A stretch of DNA of 33,171 nt, taken from NCBI GenBank assembly GCA_905182775.1, contig CAJJCU010000150.1, forward strand, positions 1 to 33,171. Direction: 5' to 3'. This DNA comes from an uncultured Flavobacteriales bacterium. Lineage in GTDB: Bacteria; Bacteroidota; Bacteroidia; Flavobacteriales_D; Crocinitomicaceae. The position numbers and the translations under genes were made by a program. This document shows positions 24,517-33,171 of the stretch, piece after piece. Below the pieces are notes generated by a model. The model was given only the letters and a program-made list of their open reading frames with translations. It was not told the origin of the DNA and ran no database searches. Numbering within the stretch: the stretch's first letter is position 1; every line of letters starts with the position of its first letter.

Positions 24517-25164
24517 CTAAAACTGATGAATGTAATTGGTTTTTTTCTCGTTTTCAATGGTTGTTTCAGGCCCGTGTCCACAGTAAACTACTGTTTCTTC
24601 AGGGAGCTTAAACATTATTTCAAAAATAGAACTTTTTAAGACATTCAAGTCCCCTCCCGGTAAATCAACTCGCCCGAAGCTACCATTGAATAAAACATCT
24701 CCATTAATGACGAATTTATTTTCTTTATTATAGAAAACGACATGTCCAGGTGCGTGCCCTGGTGTAAATAAGACCTTAAATGCAATGTCTTCTAAAATAA
24801 GATCACTTCCATCTTCTAAATAAAAATCTGGATCTGGAGAGGTTTTGTATCCTTGAAAGCCATATACACCGGCGTAATTTGTTACAGCATGTAGTGTTGC
24901 AAGGTCCTTTTGATGCAGGTAAAAAGGGATGTTGTACTTTTCTTTTACTGCAGAATTTCCTAGAACGTGGTCAATATGGGCATGTGTATTTAAAAGAGCA
25001 ATTGGCTTTAGCCCTTTGTTCTCAATGAAATCGAAAAGTTCTTTTTCCTCATGTGATTCATAGCATCCCGGATCAATAATGACACAGTTTTTTGATGGAG
25101 CTATAACGATGTAAGTGTTTTCTTGAAAACCATTGAATTGAAACGATGCGACCTCTAAACTCAT
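24517..25164 (-). CDS. MBL-fold metallo-hydrolase (glyoxalase II-like)
   Basis: 215 residues with the metallo-beta-lactamase metal motif THAHIDH (H61, H63, D65, H66), a second His in TPGHAPGHVVFY, Asp in INGDVLFNGSFGR and a His near the end in VYCGHGPETT. The pattern matches the hydroxyacylglutathione hydrolase (glyoxalase II) subgroup, whose members cleave thioesters, though many small bacterial relatives have other or unknown substrates. The start (MSLEVASFQFNGFQENTY) is standard for this subgroup. No signal peptide, so cytosolic. It begins 11 bases after the stop of the large T9SS protein and ends 2 bases before the glycosyltransferase. Confidence 0.88.
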   Translation of the reverse strand: MSLEVASFQFNGFQENTYIVIAPSKNCVIIDPGCYESHEEKELFDFIENKGLKPIALLNTHAHIDHVLGNSAVKEKYNIPFYLHQKDLATLHAVTNYAGVYGFQGYKTSPDPDFYLEDGSDLILEDIAFKVLFTPGHAPGHVVFYNKENKFVINGDVLFNGSFGRVDLPGGDLNVLKSSIFEIMFKLPEETVVYCGHGPETTIENEKKTNYIHQF

Positions 25165-25175
25165 ATCTTTTTCTA

Positions 25176-28100
25176 TTATCTTATGAGGTTAACGTGTCCA
25201 GTCATTTGATATTGTTTATTTGAGAAATCTAAATAGGTTAATTTCCAAATATAAGTTCCATCTTGACATTCTTTCCCGAAAAAGGTACCGTCCCAAGATT
25301 GATAGGGTTCCGTCATCGTGTAAACGATTTCTCCCCATCTATTAAAAATGAGGCATTCCATTTCTTTAATATTTCCTCCCGATATTTGAAAGGTTTCGTT
25401 GAGGCCATTATTGTCAGGTGTGAAGGTATTTGGAATATAAATTACGGCATCGTAATAGATATTGATGAATTCATCGGATTCACATCCATTTAGATCTATA
25501 AAGGTGACCTTGTATGTGATCTCTTGATTTGGGGTCGCAATTGGGTTGTCACAATGAATGCAGCTTAAATATTCGGCTGGAGACCAAATGAAAATACCAT
25601 CTTGATCTGAGTAGGCTTGAAGCTGAATTTCATCTCCATAAAAGGCAAGGACGTCGTTTGATGTTTCAAATGATGGGTATGGGTAGAGCGCTACATTCAC
25701 ATAAGCTGTATCCCTACATTCATTCTCATCAATTCCAATAACGGTATAGTCTGTCGTACCCAATGGAACAACAGTTGCTTGGTTTTCAAATTGATTGATA
25801 ACGGTATTCGCTGGGATCCATTGATAATAATCTGCTCCCTCAGCCCATAAATAGGCTTCTTCTCTAGGGCAGATTATTGTATCGTTTCCAGCTTGAATTT
25901 CAATTTCTATGACACTAGCGTATATTGAATCGATGATTGCACCACAAGCATTTTCGATTTCTACATAAAACCACTGATTGAATTCAGGTGCAATAACGGC
26001 GATGGAACCTTCAGTGTTTAAAATATATGGATCAGGAATCCAAGAATAGGAATCCCCACCACTGGCAATAATCGTGGTTTGTGTTCCAATACAAACCCCT
26101 ACCTCATCATCTAAGTCGGATAAAGGCAAATCGAAGAAAACATTTACAGATGTTGTATCATAGTTCACGCAGCCATTTGTTGTGGTAACTTCCGCGACAT
26201 ATGTTATTGAAGAGTCTGGAGTAGATATAGGAGTGAACGAATTGGGGTCATTTAAGTAGAGTGGGGGGCTCCATGAGATAGTTCCTTCTCCAGTAGCTTC
26301 TAAGGTTATACTTTCTCCCAAGCAGATGCTAGAAGGATCAGAAACTTCAACATCGTTATTAAACACTTCTAAGGTTACTTCTAATGTTTGGGATCCACAT
26401 GTGTCAGAGACAGATACGGTAAATGTAGTTGTTTGTTCTATGGTGGCGATTGGATTAGCAGAATTTGGATTTTCTAAAAGTCCTGCGGGTTCCCATTCAT
26501 AAAAGGCGCCGCCAAAAGCCTCGAGCTCGTAGCTTTCCCCGGGGCAAATTGGCCCTACAGGATCAACGACTCCACCTTCAAAAGCACCGATATCAACTAT
26601 AATCGTCACAGAATCAGCACTAAAGCATCCAGAAGTATCATAGACAACAAGCTGAACCTCATAGGACCCTGGTTCTGTGTATTGGTATATTGGTTCCTCT
26701 TCTGTGGAGGTTCCACCGTCTCCAAATGTCCATAGGTAGGCATTTCCATTTTCACTATCATTTGTAAAAAAAACAGATTGTGGAATGCAAATTAAAGGTG
26801 CTGGTTGCGCGGCTGCAGCCTCTATTGTGCTTAATTCAAATTTAAAGGTTGCCATATTGCAATTGCTACCCTGATTTGTTTCTGCAAAGCTTCCTGATGT
26901 GGTCGTGAAACCAGTAGCATTTCCACCACAAGCCCCGCATACGGCATGGTAAATACGCCCTGACTTATCAAACCGACTTGTACCTCCATCTACATGGTTC
27001 GAACTGCTATTCAATCCGCCCATAAATGTTGCATATTTAAGGTTTGAAGCATCTTGATCTAATACCGCAATATAAAAGTTACTCCCATTTGTCTGCGTCT
27101 GGTGGGCATCTCCGGTCACAATAAACCCATTTGTAGTTGAGCTCGGGACACTTCCATTCGTTGAGCCTCCCCATCCAGCAAGATAAATATCATAGCAATT
27201 TGAGACCAAGAAAGCTGTAGGTGATATTTCTACATTTCCTGTGCCCGCTCCGATCATTGTAGTCCATTCGATGTTATTTAGCGATGCATCATATTTTCTT
27301 ATAAACTGCCCTGAATTTGGAGAACCAAAACATATAGGGCTTATGGGCCAATCAGATGAAGTTTGGCCGTAAACATAAATATTGTGATCAATGTCGTATT
27401 GCACAAAGTAAGTCTGATCGTATTCGCCAAACCCCATATAGGTACCCGATATTATGCTTCCTGTATTCGCATTGAATTTTGCCACAAAACCATCTGATAT
27501 ACCTCCTCCAAAAGAAAGGTCATTTCCTTGGTTAAAAGGGAGGCTATTTGAGCTCGTGCCCCCTGCGATGCAAAGTTCACCAAGCTCGTCATTTACTTGA
27601 ATTGAATTCCCTGACTCAGAACCCGTACCTCCAAAGTAGGTACTCCACAAGAGCTGGTTCAGCTCAGGAGGCATTTTGAATAGAATCGCATCTTGGTTTC
27701 CACCAATATTTGCCTGTTGCGCATTGTTTACTGGGAAATCTGACGAGAGTGTGCTGCTGGCTATGTAAACATTGTTATCGCCATCTAGCATAATTTCCCC
27801 TCGGAATTGGTCTCCATAATTAAAATGAAGCGGTCCCGTGTTGAGACCATCGTTTGCCGTTCCTCCTACGTAGGTAGATGCCAACAAATCCGCACCTGAT
27901 GCACTCAGTCTAGCGATGTATATGTCAGCGCCTGTGAAGCCTAAGCTATTTTCTGTAACTGTCGGCCCGCCATTGAATATATTGTCAAAAGAAGCACCAG
28001 CCATTGGGAAATCTGATGATCCCGTTACGCCATATATAAAAAGTTCCCCATTGTCCGCGCAAACCAGACTGTGCGGGGTTTCATTTCCACTTCCACCCAA

Positions 28101-29039
28101 GTAGGTTGAATACAATAAAGCAGAACCATTGGCAGTGAATTTTGTGATCCCTATGTCTATTGGGTATGGATCTGATCCTCCTTGAAAGCTTAAATCAAAC
28201 GCTCCAGTGGTAGTAGGATACTGCGTGCCCATTGTAATTCCGCCACCAAACAGATTCCCATAAGGATCCGGAGTTGCAGTAAAACCCCAGTTGTCACTTA
28301 TGGAACCGGAGAAAGTTGAAAAAGTAAGGCTTGGGTCTATGTAAAGCTCTTTTGTATGGTCGTGACCTTCGGGTAAATTAAAGGAAATTTCGTTATTAAC
28401 TATTTGATAGGTGATTGCGATTTTGTTTTTAAGGCCATTCTCATCTATTTCCCATGCAATAGGAGCTGTTTGATAGATTTCTCCAAATCTATTTGGAATA
28501 ACTAAAGCTCCGTCTTTGATGACAACATTAGTTGCTCCTTCAAAAGTCCATTTTATTAGCGCTGCATCAGCGCCAGGTTTCACCAAGAAGTTATAACTGA
28601 GCTGTTCGTTTTGCCCCTTATAAATTAGGTCGATATCAGAATAGAAATTTTCATAGTGCACCTCACTAAAAGAGTGAATATTTTTTTTCCATTTTGAAGA
28701 GTCGTTTCCTATGATGTAATTTTTGACATCAATAGATGGATTTATATTTATTTGACGGGCATCAGAATTTGCTTGAATGAACTTTTGATGAATCACATGA
28801 AAACGTTGTTCTTCGTCTTGCTCGTTTTCGTGGGCGTGCTCGTGCCCCTCCCCATGTGACAAAAAATCGGTGAGTAAGAAGCACATACCATCTTCTTTTA
28901 AGTATAATTTTCCCAGGTTTAAGTCTACAGAGTAATGAATGCGATCATCCCATTGCCCAGAATTAGGGGTCATATAGATCTTTTGGGCGGCTACCGACGA
29001 GACGCAAAAAAGAATTGAAAATAAGGAGAATAGTCTCAT
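25176..29039 (-). CDS. large surface protein with SBBP/PKD-like repeats and T9SS type B sorting domain
   Basis: 1287 residues. Order: signal peptide (1-19, ending VAAQ), an N-terminal domain (about 20-232; the NYIIGNDSSKWKKNIHSF region is typical of proteins that precede SBBP repeats), a beta-propeller-like region of SBBP-type repeats (about 233-735, repeated STYLGG/STYFGG strands), a PKD domain (about 745-815, YLWTFGDGGTS), several Ig/PKD-like repeats with recurring W-P and ATP-T-Y patterns (about 820-1195), then the gliding-motility-associated C-terminal domain (from about 1200, YIPNTFTPDNNGLNE). The last is the type B signal for T9SS export. A His/Glu-rich linker (HGEGHEHAHE, 62-71) follows the first strands. 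Probably a cell-surface adhesin or envelope protein. The MBL-fold gene is 11 bases downstream. Confidence 0.9.
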   Translation of the reverse strand: MRLFSLFSILFCVSSVAAQKIYMTPNSGQWDDRIHYSVDLNLGKLYLKEDGMCFLLTDFLSHGEGHEHAHENEQDEEQRFHVIHQKFIQANSDARQININPSIDVKNYIIGNDSSKWKKNIHSFSEVHYENFYSDIDLIYKGQNEQLSYNFLVKPGADAALIKWTFEGATNVVIKDGALVIPNRFGEIYQTAPIAWEIDENGLKNKIAITYQIVNNEISFNLPEGHDHTKELYIDPSLTFSTFSGSISDNWGFTATPDPYGNLFGGGITMGTQYPTTTGAFDLSFQGGSDPYPIDIGITKFTANGSALLYSTYLGGSGNETPHSLVCADNGELFIYGVTGSSDFPMAGASFDNIFNGGPTVTENSLGFTGADIYIARLSASGADLLASTYVGGTANDGLNTGPLHFNYGDQFRGEIMLDGDNNVYIASSTLSSDFPVNNAQQANIGGNQDAILFKMPPELNQLLWSTYFGGTGSESGNSIQVNDELGELCIAGGTSSNSLPFNQGNDLSFGGGISDGFVAKFNANTGSIISGTYMGFGEYDQTYFVQYDIDHNIYVYGQTSSDWPISPICFGSPNSGQFIRKYDASLNNIEWTTMIGAGTGNVEISPTAFLVSNCYDIYLAGWGGSTNGSVPSSTTNGFIVTGDAHQTQTNGSNFYIAVLDQDASNLKYATFMGGLNSSSNHVDGGTSRFDKSGRIYHAVCGACGGNATGFTTTSGSFAETNQGSNCNMATFKFELSTIEAAAAQPAPLICIPQSVFFTNDSENGNAYLWTFGDGGTSTEEEPIYQYTEPGSYEVQLVVYDTSGCFSADSVTIIVDIGAFEGGVVDPVGPICPGESYELEAFGGAFYEWEPAGLLENPNSANPIATIEQTTTFTVSVSDTCGSQTLEVTLEVFNNDVEVSDPSSICLGESITLEATGEGTISWSPPLYLNDPNSFTPISTPDSSITYVAEVTTTNGCVNYDTTSVNVFFDLPLSDLDDEVGVCIGTQTTIIASGGDSYSWIPDPYILNTEGSIAVIAPEFNQWFYVEIENACGAIIDSIYASVIEIEIQAGNDTIICPREEAYLWAEGADYYQWIPANTVINQFENQATVVPLGTTDYTVIGIDENECRDTAYVNVALYPYPSFETSNDVLAFYGDEIQLQAYSDQDGIFIWSPAEYLSCIHCDNPIATPNQEITYKVTFIDLNGCESDEFINIYYDAVIYIPNTFTPDNNGLNETFQISGGNIKEMECLIFNRWGEIVYTMTEPYQSWDGTFFGKECQDGTYIWKLTYLDFSNKQYQMTGHVNLIR

Positions 29040-29088
29040 TTAGTCCAAGTTACAACGAAATTTCAGCTTTCTTGTTATATAGACACTT

Positions 29089-29112
29089 CTCAGGTAACAT
29101 AAGTTGCCTGAG
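29089..29112. repeat. inverted repeat between divergent T9SS cargo genes
   Basis: CTCAGGTAAC, ATAA loop, GTTGCCTGAG: a 10-base stem with one T-G wobble and no T tract. It lies between the start of the minus-strand surface protein (29039) and the plus-strand carboxypeptidase (29207), upstream of the latter's candidate promoter. Could be an operator or a structured leader. Confidence 0.6.
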
Positions 29113-29136
29113 ATTAACCTCAAAATTGCCTCTGGC

Positions 29137-29167
29137 TTGTATGTTAATAGCCTTTTTCGTTTCTTTG
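29137..29167 (+). promoter_or_regulatory. possible promoter of the secreted carboxypeptidase
   Basis: TTG (29137-29139), 20-base spacer, TTTCTTTG (29160-29167), which matches TAnnTTTG at all fixed positions but the A. It predicts a leader of about 35 bases containing a tandem copy of CTATACCAAAA. Confidence 0.35.
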
Positions 29168-29206
29168 TGTACTTCACTATACCAAAACTATACCAAAACT
29201 AAACAA

Positions 29207-32044
29207 ATGAAAATCACCCTTACTTTACTTTTAATATTAGCCATAACACCTTTTGTTTCTGCTCAGAAATACTCGCGTGTCAAGGTGATTGCTAACAACC
29301 AAGAGCTTCATCAAATTTCTAATTTAGGTGTTGCTGTTGATCATGGAATACGCAAAAGCAACACCTTTATAATCACTGATTTATCGGACTTAGAATTGGA
29401 TATTCTTAATCAATATGGTTATTCCTACGAGGTTCAGATTGATGATGTCAAGGCGTTTTATAAAGACCGCTTGAGTAAGCCATCTGAGCACCCTTATACT
29501 AAAAATGAAGATTGCTCTGGAGGTTCTGGAAATACGGGTTCTTTTGAGCCTTCAATACCTTCTAATTTCAATCTTGGCTCTATGGGGGGCTACCTGACCT
29601 ACGATGAAATGCTTGAAGAACTTGATGCGATGCATTTACAATACCCAAATTTAATTAGCGAAAGAAGTCCGATTTCTAACTTTGAAACCTATGAAAATAG
29701 ACCTATTTATCATGCCCGGATTTCTGATAATCCAACTGTGAATGAGTCTGGAGAGCCCAATGTCCTTTATACGGCAATTCATCATGCAAGAGAGCCTATG
29801 AGTTTAATGGAAACGGTCTTTTACATGTGGTATTTGTTAGAAAATTATGGCAGTGATGATGAGGTTACTTACCTAGTGAATCATACTCAAATGTTTTTTG
29901 TTCCTTGTCTTAACCCTGATGGCTATATCTACAACGAAATCACGGATCCTAACGGAGGAGGGATGTGGAGAAAAAACAGAAGAGATCATCCAAATAGTAA
30001 TAATTATGGTGTTGATCTCAATAGAAATTATTCTTATGGTTGGGGAACGACAGGTATTAGTTTTAACACGAATAGCGACGTCTACTGTGGGACTGGAGCT
30101 TTTTCAGAGCCAGAAACTCAAGCGATGAAATGGCTTGCAGAAAATTATGATTTTGAAATGGCCTTTAATGCCCATAGTTATTCTCCAGCAATTCTATTTC
30201 CAATTGGGACAACAGATGAAGAGTTTGCAGACCACCACGATTACATGCAGGACTATACCAATCATATGACCGAACTAAATGGTTATCCTGCTTTTAAAAG
30301 CTCTGGGCTTTATCCTGCTTCAGGAGATTCTGATGATTACATGTACAAAGAGGGTATTGGAACGGGAGAAAAAGATACGATTTTCGCTCATACACCAGAG
30401 GTTGGAACTGCTTTTTGGCCGGGTACAAATGATATAAACCCTACTTGTCAAGAGATGGTTTTTACCAATTTAACGCTCGCCCATCTTGTGCGAAATTATG
30501 TTGTGGTGAAAGATTCAGATCCTTCAATTGTTGCTACTTTGACAGGGGACTTTAGTCATAATTCAAAGCGGTACGGAAGAGAATCAGGTCCTGTAACTGT
30601 TTCCATAGAGCCATTATTAAATATTAGCTCGGTTGGTAATCCAATCATCTATAATTTGAATGTTTCCGAAAGTCAGACAGGAACAATTTCTTATGTTTTA
30701 AATTCGAGTATTCAATTTGGAGATGAGGTAAAATACATTCTTCAAACAGACAACGGTTTGTGGATCAAAAGAGATACGATTGTTAAGACCTACGGGGCTA
30801 TAACGCTTCAGGCTCTGGAAGATGCTACAAATACTGATAACTGGTCAGGTAATTGGGCGACGACAACGGCGACCTATGTCTCTCCTTCAAAGTGCTTTAC
30901 GGATTCTCCAAATGGAAATTATTCCAATAACCAGACTAGAAACCTATATTATGACCCTTCAATTGACCTGACCAATGCGCTTTCGGCAAAAGTTACTTTT
31001 TATGCCAAGTGGGATATTGAAGCAAATTATGATTATGTTCAGTTTCAGGTTTCTACAAATGGCGGGAATTCTTGGACCGCTCAATGTGGTCTATACACTG
31101 TTGATGGAACGGATGACCAGGGTAGTGTTCAGCCTGATGGAGAACCAGTTTATGAGGGTGCGATGTCTGATTGGGTTCTTGAAGACATTAATTTGAGTGA
31201 TTATTTGGGAGAGGTTGTTGATTTTAGGTTTAGATTGAGATCTGATGGTGGCGTTACCGAGGATGGATTTTATTTTGATGATTTCAAAGTTTTCTATAAT
31301 GAGGCTCCACAAGGCACTGCTCCTGAGGCCTCTTTTACACCAACATCTTTTGAACTTTGTACGGGTACAGAGGTCTCGTTTAACGATTTTTCCTCAGAGC
31401 AGCCAACGGATTGGTCTTGGGATTTCGGCGATGGAGCATCTTCATCAGCACAGAATCCATATCATGTCTATACTACCCCAGGTGTATATGTAGTTGAGCT
31501 TTTGGTTTCAAACGAGTTTGGTTCGAACTCTACGGTTCAAACGATTCTTGTAAATGAAAATCCAGTAGTAGAAATGACAACAAGTGACGCTGATAATATT
31601 GTTTGTGTTAGTGATGGCTTCGTGCAGTTATCGGGAACCCCTTCAGGAGTTATCTTTTCAGGTAACGCTGTAGGTGTGTCTATTTTCGACCCCCAAGTTG
31701 CGGGTGCCGGCGTTCATGTAATAACTGGAACCTATACAGATGAGAATGGATGCATTGGACAGAGTACATTAGAAATTACCGTGGAACCGTGCGCTTCCGT
31801 ATCAGATTTTGCTTTTTATAATATCAAGCTATACCCGAACCCCAATGAAGGTTTGTTTTTTATTGAAGGAATGGCAAAAGGAACAAGGTTTGAAGTTTTA
31901 AACCTGCAAGGTCAATCTGTGTACTCCTCTAAAATCGAGAGTCAAACACATGCTCTAGATCTTTCTTTTACCTCTAATGGTGTTTATATTATGCAGGCCA
32001 GAATTGATGGTATGTTGTGCCGATTGAAGTTTACCAAGTATTAA
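29207..32044 (+). CDS. secreted M14 zinc carboxypeptidase with PKD and T9SS type A sorting domain
   Basis: 945 residues from ATG 29207; the track's start (29015) adds 64 residues that lack a sensible signal peptide and would overlap the divergent gene, whereas ATG 29207 opens with MKITLTLLLILAITPFVSAQ. The M14 peptidase domain covers about 120-430. Zinc ligands are H193 and E196 (HHAREP) and H323 (NAHSYS); VDLNRNYSYGW holds the substrate-binding Asn/Arg, and E398 (HTPEVGT) is the likely catalytic Glu. The middle segment (about 570-700) has the pattern of a lectin-like or MAM-type beta domain (YVQFQVSTNGGNSW). A PKD domain follows (about 710-800, WSWDFGDGAS), and the sorting domain is at the end (from about 875, IKLYPNPNEG). 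Exported by the T9SS; trims peptides outside the cell. Confidence 0.92.
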   Translation: MKITLTLLLILAITPFVSAQKYSRVKVIANNQELHQISNLGVAVDHGIRKSNTFIITDLSDLELDILNQYGYSYEVQIDDVKAFYKDRLSKPSEHPYTKNEDCSGGSGNTGSFEPSIPSNFNLGSMGGYLTYDEMLEELDAMHLQYPNLISERSPISNFETYENRPIYHARISDNPTVNESGEPNVLYTAIHHAREPMSLMETVFYMWYLLENYGSDDEVTYLVNHTQMFFVPCLNPDGYIYNEITDPNGGGMWRKNRRDHPNSNNYGVDLNRNYSYGWGTTGISFNTNSDVYCGTGAFSEPETQAMKWLAENYDFEMAFNAHSYSPAILFPIGTTDEEFADHHDYMQDYTNHMTELNGYPAFKSSGLYPASGDSDDYMYKEGIGTGEKDTIFAHTPEVGTAFWPGTNDINPTCQEMVFTNLTLAHLVRNYVVVKDSDPSIVATLTGDFSHNSKRYGRESGPVTVSIEPLLNISSVGNPIIYNLNVSESQTGTISYVLNSSIQFGDEVKYILQTDNGLWIKRDTIVKTYGAITLQALEDATNTDNWSGNWATTTATYVSPSKCFTDSPNGNYSNNQTRNLYYDPSIDLTNALSAKVTFYAKWDIEANYDYVQFQVSTNGGNSWTAQCGLYTVDGTDDQGSVQPDGEPVYEGAMSDWVLEDINLSDYLGEVVDFRFRLRSDGGVTEDGFYFDDFKVFYNEAPQGTAPEASFTPTSFELCTGTEVSFNDFSSEQPTDWSWDFGDGASSSAQNPYHVYTTPGVYVVELLVSNEFGSNSTVQTILVNENPVVEMTTSDADNIVCVSDGFVQLSGTPSGVIFSGNAVGVSIFDPQVAGAGVHVITGTYTDENGCIGQSTLEITVEPCASVSDFAFYNIKLYPNPNEGLFFIEGMAKGTRFEVLNLQGQSVYSSKIESQTHALDLSFTSNGVYIMQARIDGMLCRLKFTKY

Positions 32045-32325
32045 AATCTTTCATTTTTCGCTTTTCACATAGCGTATTTTGGCAACGGTTTAATCCAGGG
32101 CTTATGTCTTCTTGATAAGTATTTTTATTCTTTAGGATTAATTGTTTCATTTTCAGGTTTTTAATTATGAAATAGGTCTATAAATACGGGGCGGATATCT
32201 TTCTTTTTTTGATTGGATAGATTGATTCCATGTTAATTATTGATAATCAAATGGTAATATATGGTGTGTTTTTGAGTTGTCTTTGAATTAGTTTTACAGT
32301 CTATTAAACTCAAACTCAAACTAAA

Positions 32326-32796
32326 ATGCAAACTATTACTCGCTCGTGCTTTGGCGCGATCTTGCTAATTTCCATGATAACTCATGGTTATGGGCAAAAA
32401 TCCTTAGGGCTCCAAAATCAATCAAATCTTAATTCAAGTGAAATTCCTATTTTCTCTTCAGAGAAGGAAAAGACGAATTGGATTCAAGAGCATCCAGAAG
32501 TATACAGTCAATATACTAACGGTAATGTTATAGTTGATCATTCTGTTCAAACAAAACCCGTACGAGAAAAGGCTGTAAAAATTGAAAAAGTTATAATAAG
32601 TAACGATTCGAGCTTCCCTACCTACATCGAAACTGGTAACAAGCAATTAGATGATGCGAATTACGCTACAAAAAAGGCGCAATGGATAGAAAGTAATAAA
32701 GCCAAGTATAATGCTATGTCTGCCACAAAATCTAATGAAGATGCCGAATCTATTCGAGCAAAGGAGCAGAAAGTATTTAACAATCAAAAAAACTAA
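32326..32796 (+). CDS. small secreted protein with a repeated motif, function unknown
   Basis: 156 residues with a signal peptide (to about residue 24, ending THGYGQ). Two copies of one short pattern are visible: EKEKTNWIQEHPEVYSQY (about 45-62) and ATKKAQWIESNKAKYNAM (about 113-130), each a Lys-rich helix followed by W-I and a Tyr. The second is preceded by FPTYIETGNKQLDDANY. I recall similar small proteins in Flavobacteriales but no assigned function. It ends 3 bases before the next secreted protein gene, so the two may be cotranscribed. The A-rich leader has a six-base triplicate repeat next to the ATG. Confidence 0.78.
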   Translation: MQTITRSCFGAILLISMITHGYGQKSLGLQNQSNLNSSEIPIFSSEKEKTNWIQEHPEVYSQYTNGNVIVDHSVQTKPVREKAVKIEKVIISNDSSFPTYIETGNKQLDDANYATKKAQWIESNKAKYNAMSATKSNEDAESIRAKEQKVFNNQKN

Positions 32797-32799
32797 GCC

Positions 32800-33171
32800 A
32801 TGAAAAGAATAATATTTAAACTCACAGCAGTGGCTGTGATGCTTGGCTTTGCATTTAATTCAAAAGCTCAATGTCCTAATTCAAATATACAATACGGAGT
32901 ATCTAACGCGCCATCAACTGTTGGGGTTCTAACGACATTGTCTTCGTGTATGTATGGTGGTGAATACCGACTTGTAAATAATATGCAAGCCGGGTCTCTT
33001 TATTCATTTGAAACATGCGGAGATACAGACTTTGATACTCAAATCACTATTTATGATGCCTTAACTGGCGCAAATGTTGCCTATAATGATGACTTTTGTG
33101 GCGTACAGTCTAAAGTTACTTTTACTTCAAATGGTAACCCTCTTCGAGTTTTAATAAATAAATACTATTGC
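32800..33171 (+). CDS. secreted surface protein, 5' part only (runs off window)
   Basis: 124 codons are open from ATG 32800 to the window end with no stop, which is why the ORF track omits it. A signal peptide (MKRIIFKLTAVAVMLGFAFNSKAQ) is followed by CPNSNIQYGVSNAPSTVG, then YSFETCGDTDFDTQITIYDA and YNDDFCGVQSKVTFTSNG, ending NKYYC. The Cys-bearing strand pattern (TCG...FDTQ...YDA...YNDDxCG) resembles repeat domains in large secreted proteins of this group, which usually end in a T9SS sorting domain. It lies 3 bases after the small secreted protein gene. Confidence 0.8.
   Translation, partial: MKRIIFKLTAVAVMLGFAFNSKAQCPNSNIQYGVSNAPSTVGVLTTLSSCMYGGEYRLVNNMQAGSLYSFETCGDTDFDTQITIYDALTGANVAYNDDFCGVQSKVTFTSNGNPLRVLINKYYC

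Noticed and set aside
29015-29206. N-terminal extension of the 1009-residue ORF in the track
   Set aside because: It overlaps the divergent gene start, lacks a proper signal peptide, and ATG 29207 opens a textbook one.
32045-32325. Possible small gene or RNA in the 281-base gap
   Set aside because: No open frame with a plausible product and no stable stem with T tract; AT-rich sequence with nothing I can support.
1-33171. CRISPR array, insertion sequence, integrase or phage genes
   Set aside because: No regularly spaced repeats, transposase or phage-type products were seen; the short repeats found are only in leaders.

Overview
The window looks like chromosomal DNA of a marine or freshwater Bacteroidota, most likely order Flavobacteriales and possibly near Crocinitomicaceae or Cryomorphaceae. 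This rests on a complete gldKLMN type IX secretion (T9SS) core next to a porP/sprF gene, several predicted T9SS cargo proteins with type A or type B C-terminal sorting domains, low G+C content, A-rich leaders without clear Shine-Dalgarno sites, and promoter-like TTG-N20/21-TAnnTTTG elements. The taxonomic placement is inference. I saw no CRISPR array, insertion sequence, integrase or phage module.

Layout. (1) 1-1949: the 3' tip of an unidentified gene, then an amidohydrolase-like protein whose HxH metal motif is replaced, and a convergent miaE (tRNA hydroxylase). (2) 2062-5769: a fused alpha/beta E1 2-oxoacid dehydrogenase, a MazG-like pyrophosphohydrolase, and an arginase-fold protein that has lost most metal ligands. 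(3) 5888-13035: porP/sprF-like gene, gldK, gldL, gldM, gldN, closed by a strong terminator. GldL and GldM form the proton-driven inner-membrane motor, GldK (lipoprotein) and GldN form the ring under the outer membrane, and PorP/SprF-type proteins anchor or route substrates at the surface. (4) 13096-14847: a small membrane protein with a possible PH-like domain and a kbl-type PLP enzyme.

(5) 14880-17462: a small exported acidic protein, a SulP anion transporter and a beta-carbonic anhydrase. They look like an inorganic carbon uptake or pH module with its own promoter hidden in the end of kbl, and a terminator follows. (6) 17621-22077: a TonB-dependent receptor followed by a T9SS-exported alpha/beta-hydrolase-like protein, with a terminator. 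(7) 22138-29039, minus strand: an AlkB-type alkane monooxygenase, tRNA-Arg(CCU), and a tight run of a 1287-residue T9SS type B surface protein, an MBL-fold hydrolase and a GT4 glycosyltransferase. (8) 29207-33171, plus strand: a secreted M14 carboxypeptidase with PKD and sorting domains, a small secreted protein with a repeated motif, and the start of another secreted protein cut by the window end.

The unifying theme is protein export through the T9SS: the machine and at least three likely clients are within 33 kb. No gene-free stretch exceeds 300 bases; the largest gap (32045-32325) is AT-rich with nothing I can call. I did not find a clearly new defence or mobile system. The best leads are the metal-less arginase-like gene beside gldKLMN, the acidic protein with the SulP/carbonic anhydrase pair, the enlarged GldK, and promoter positions that suggest leaderless or very short-leader transcripts.
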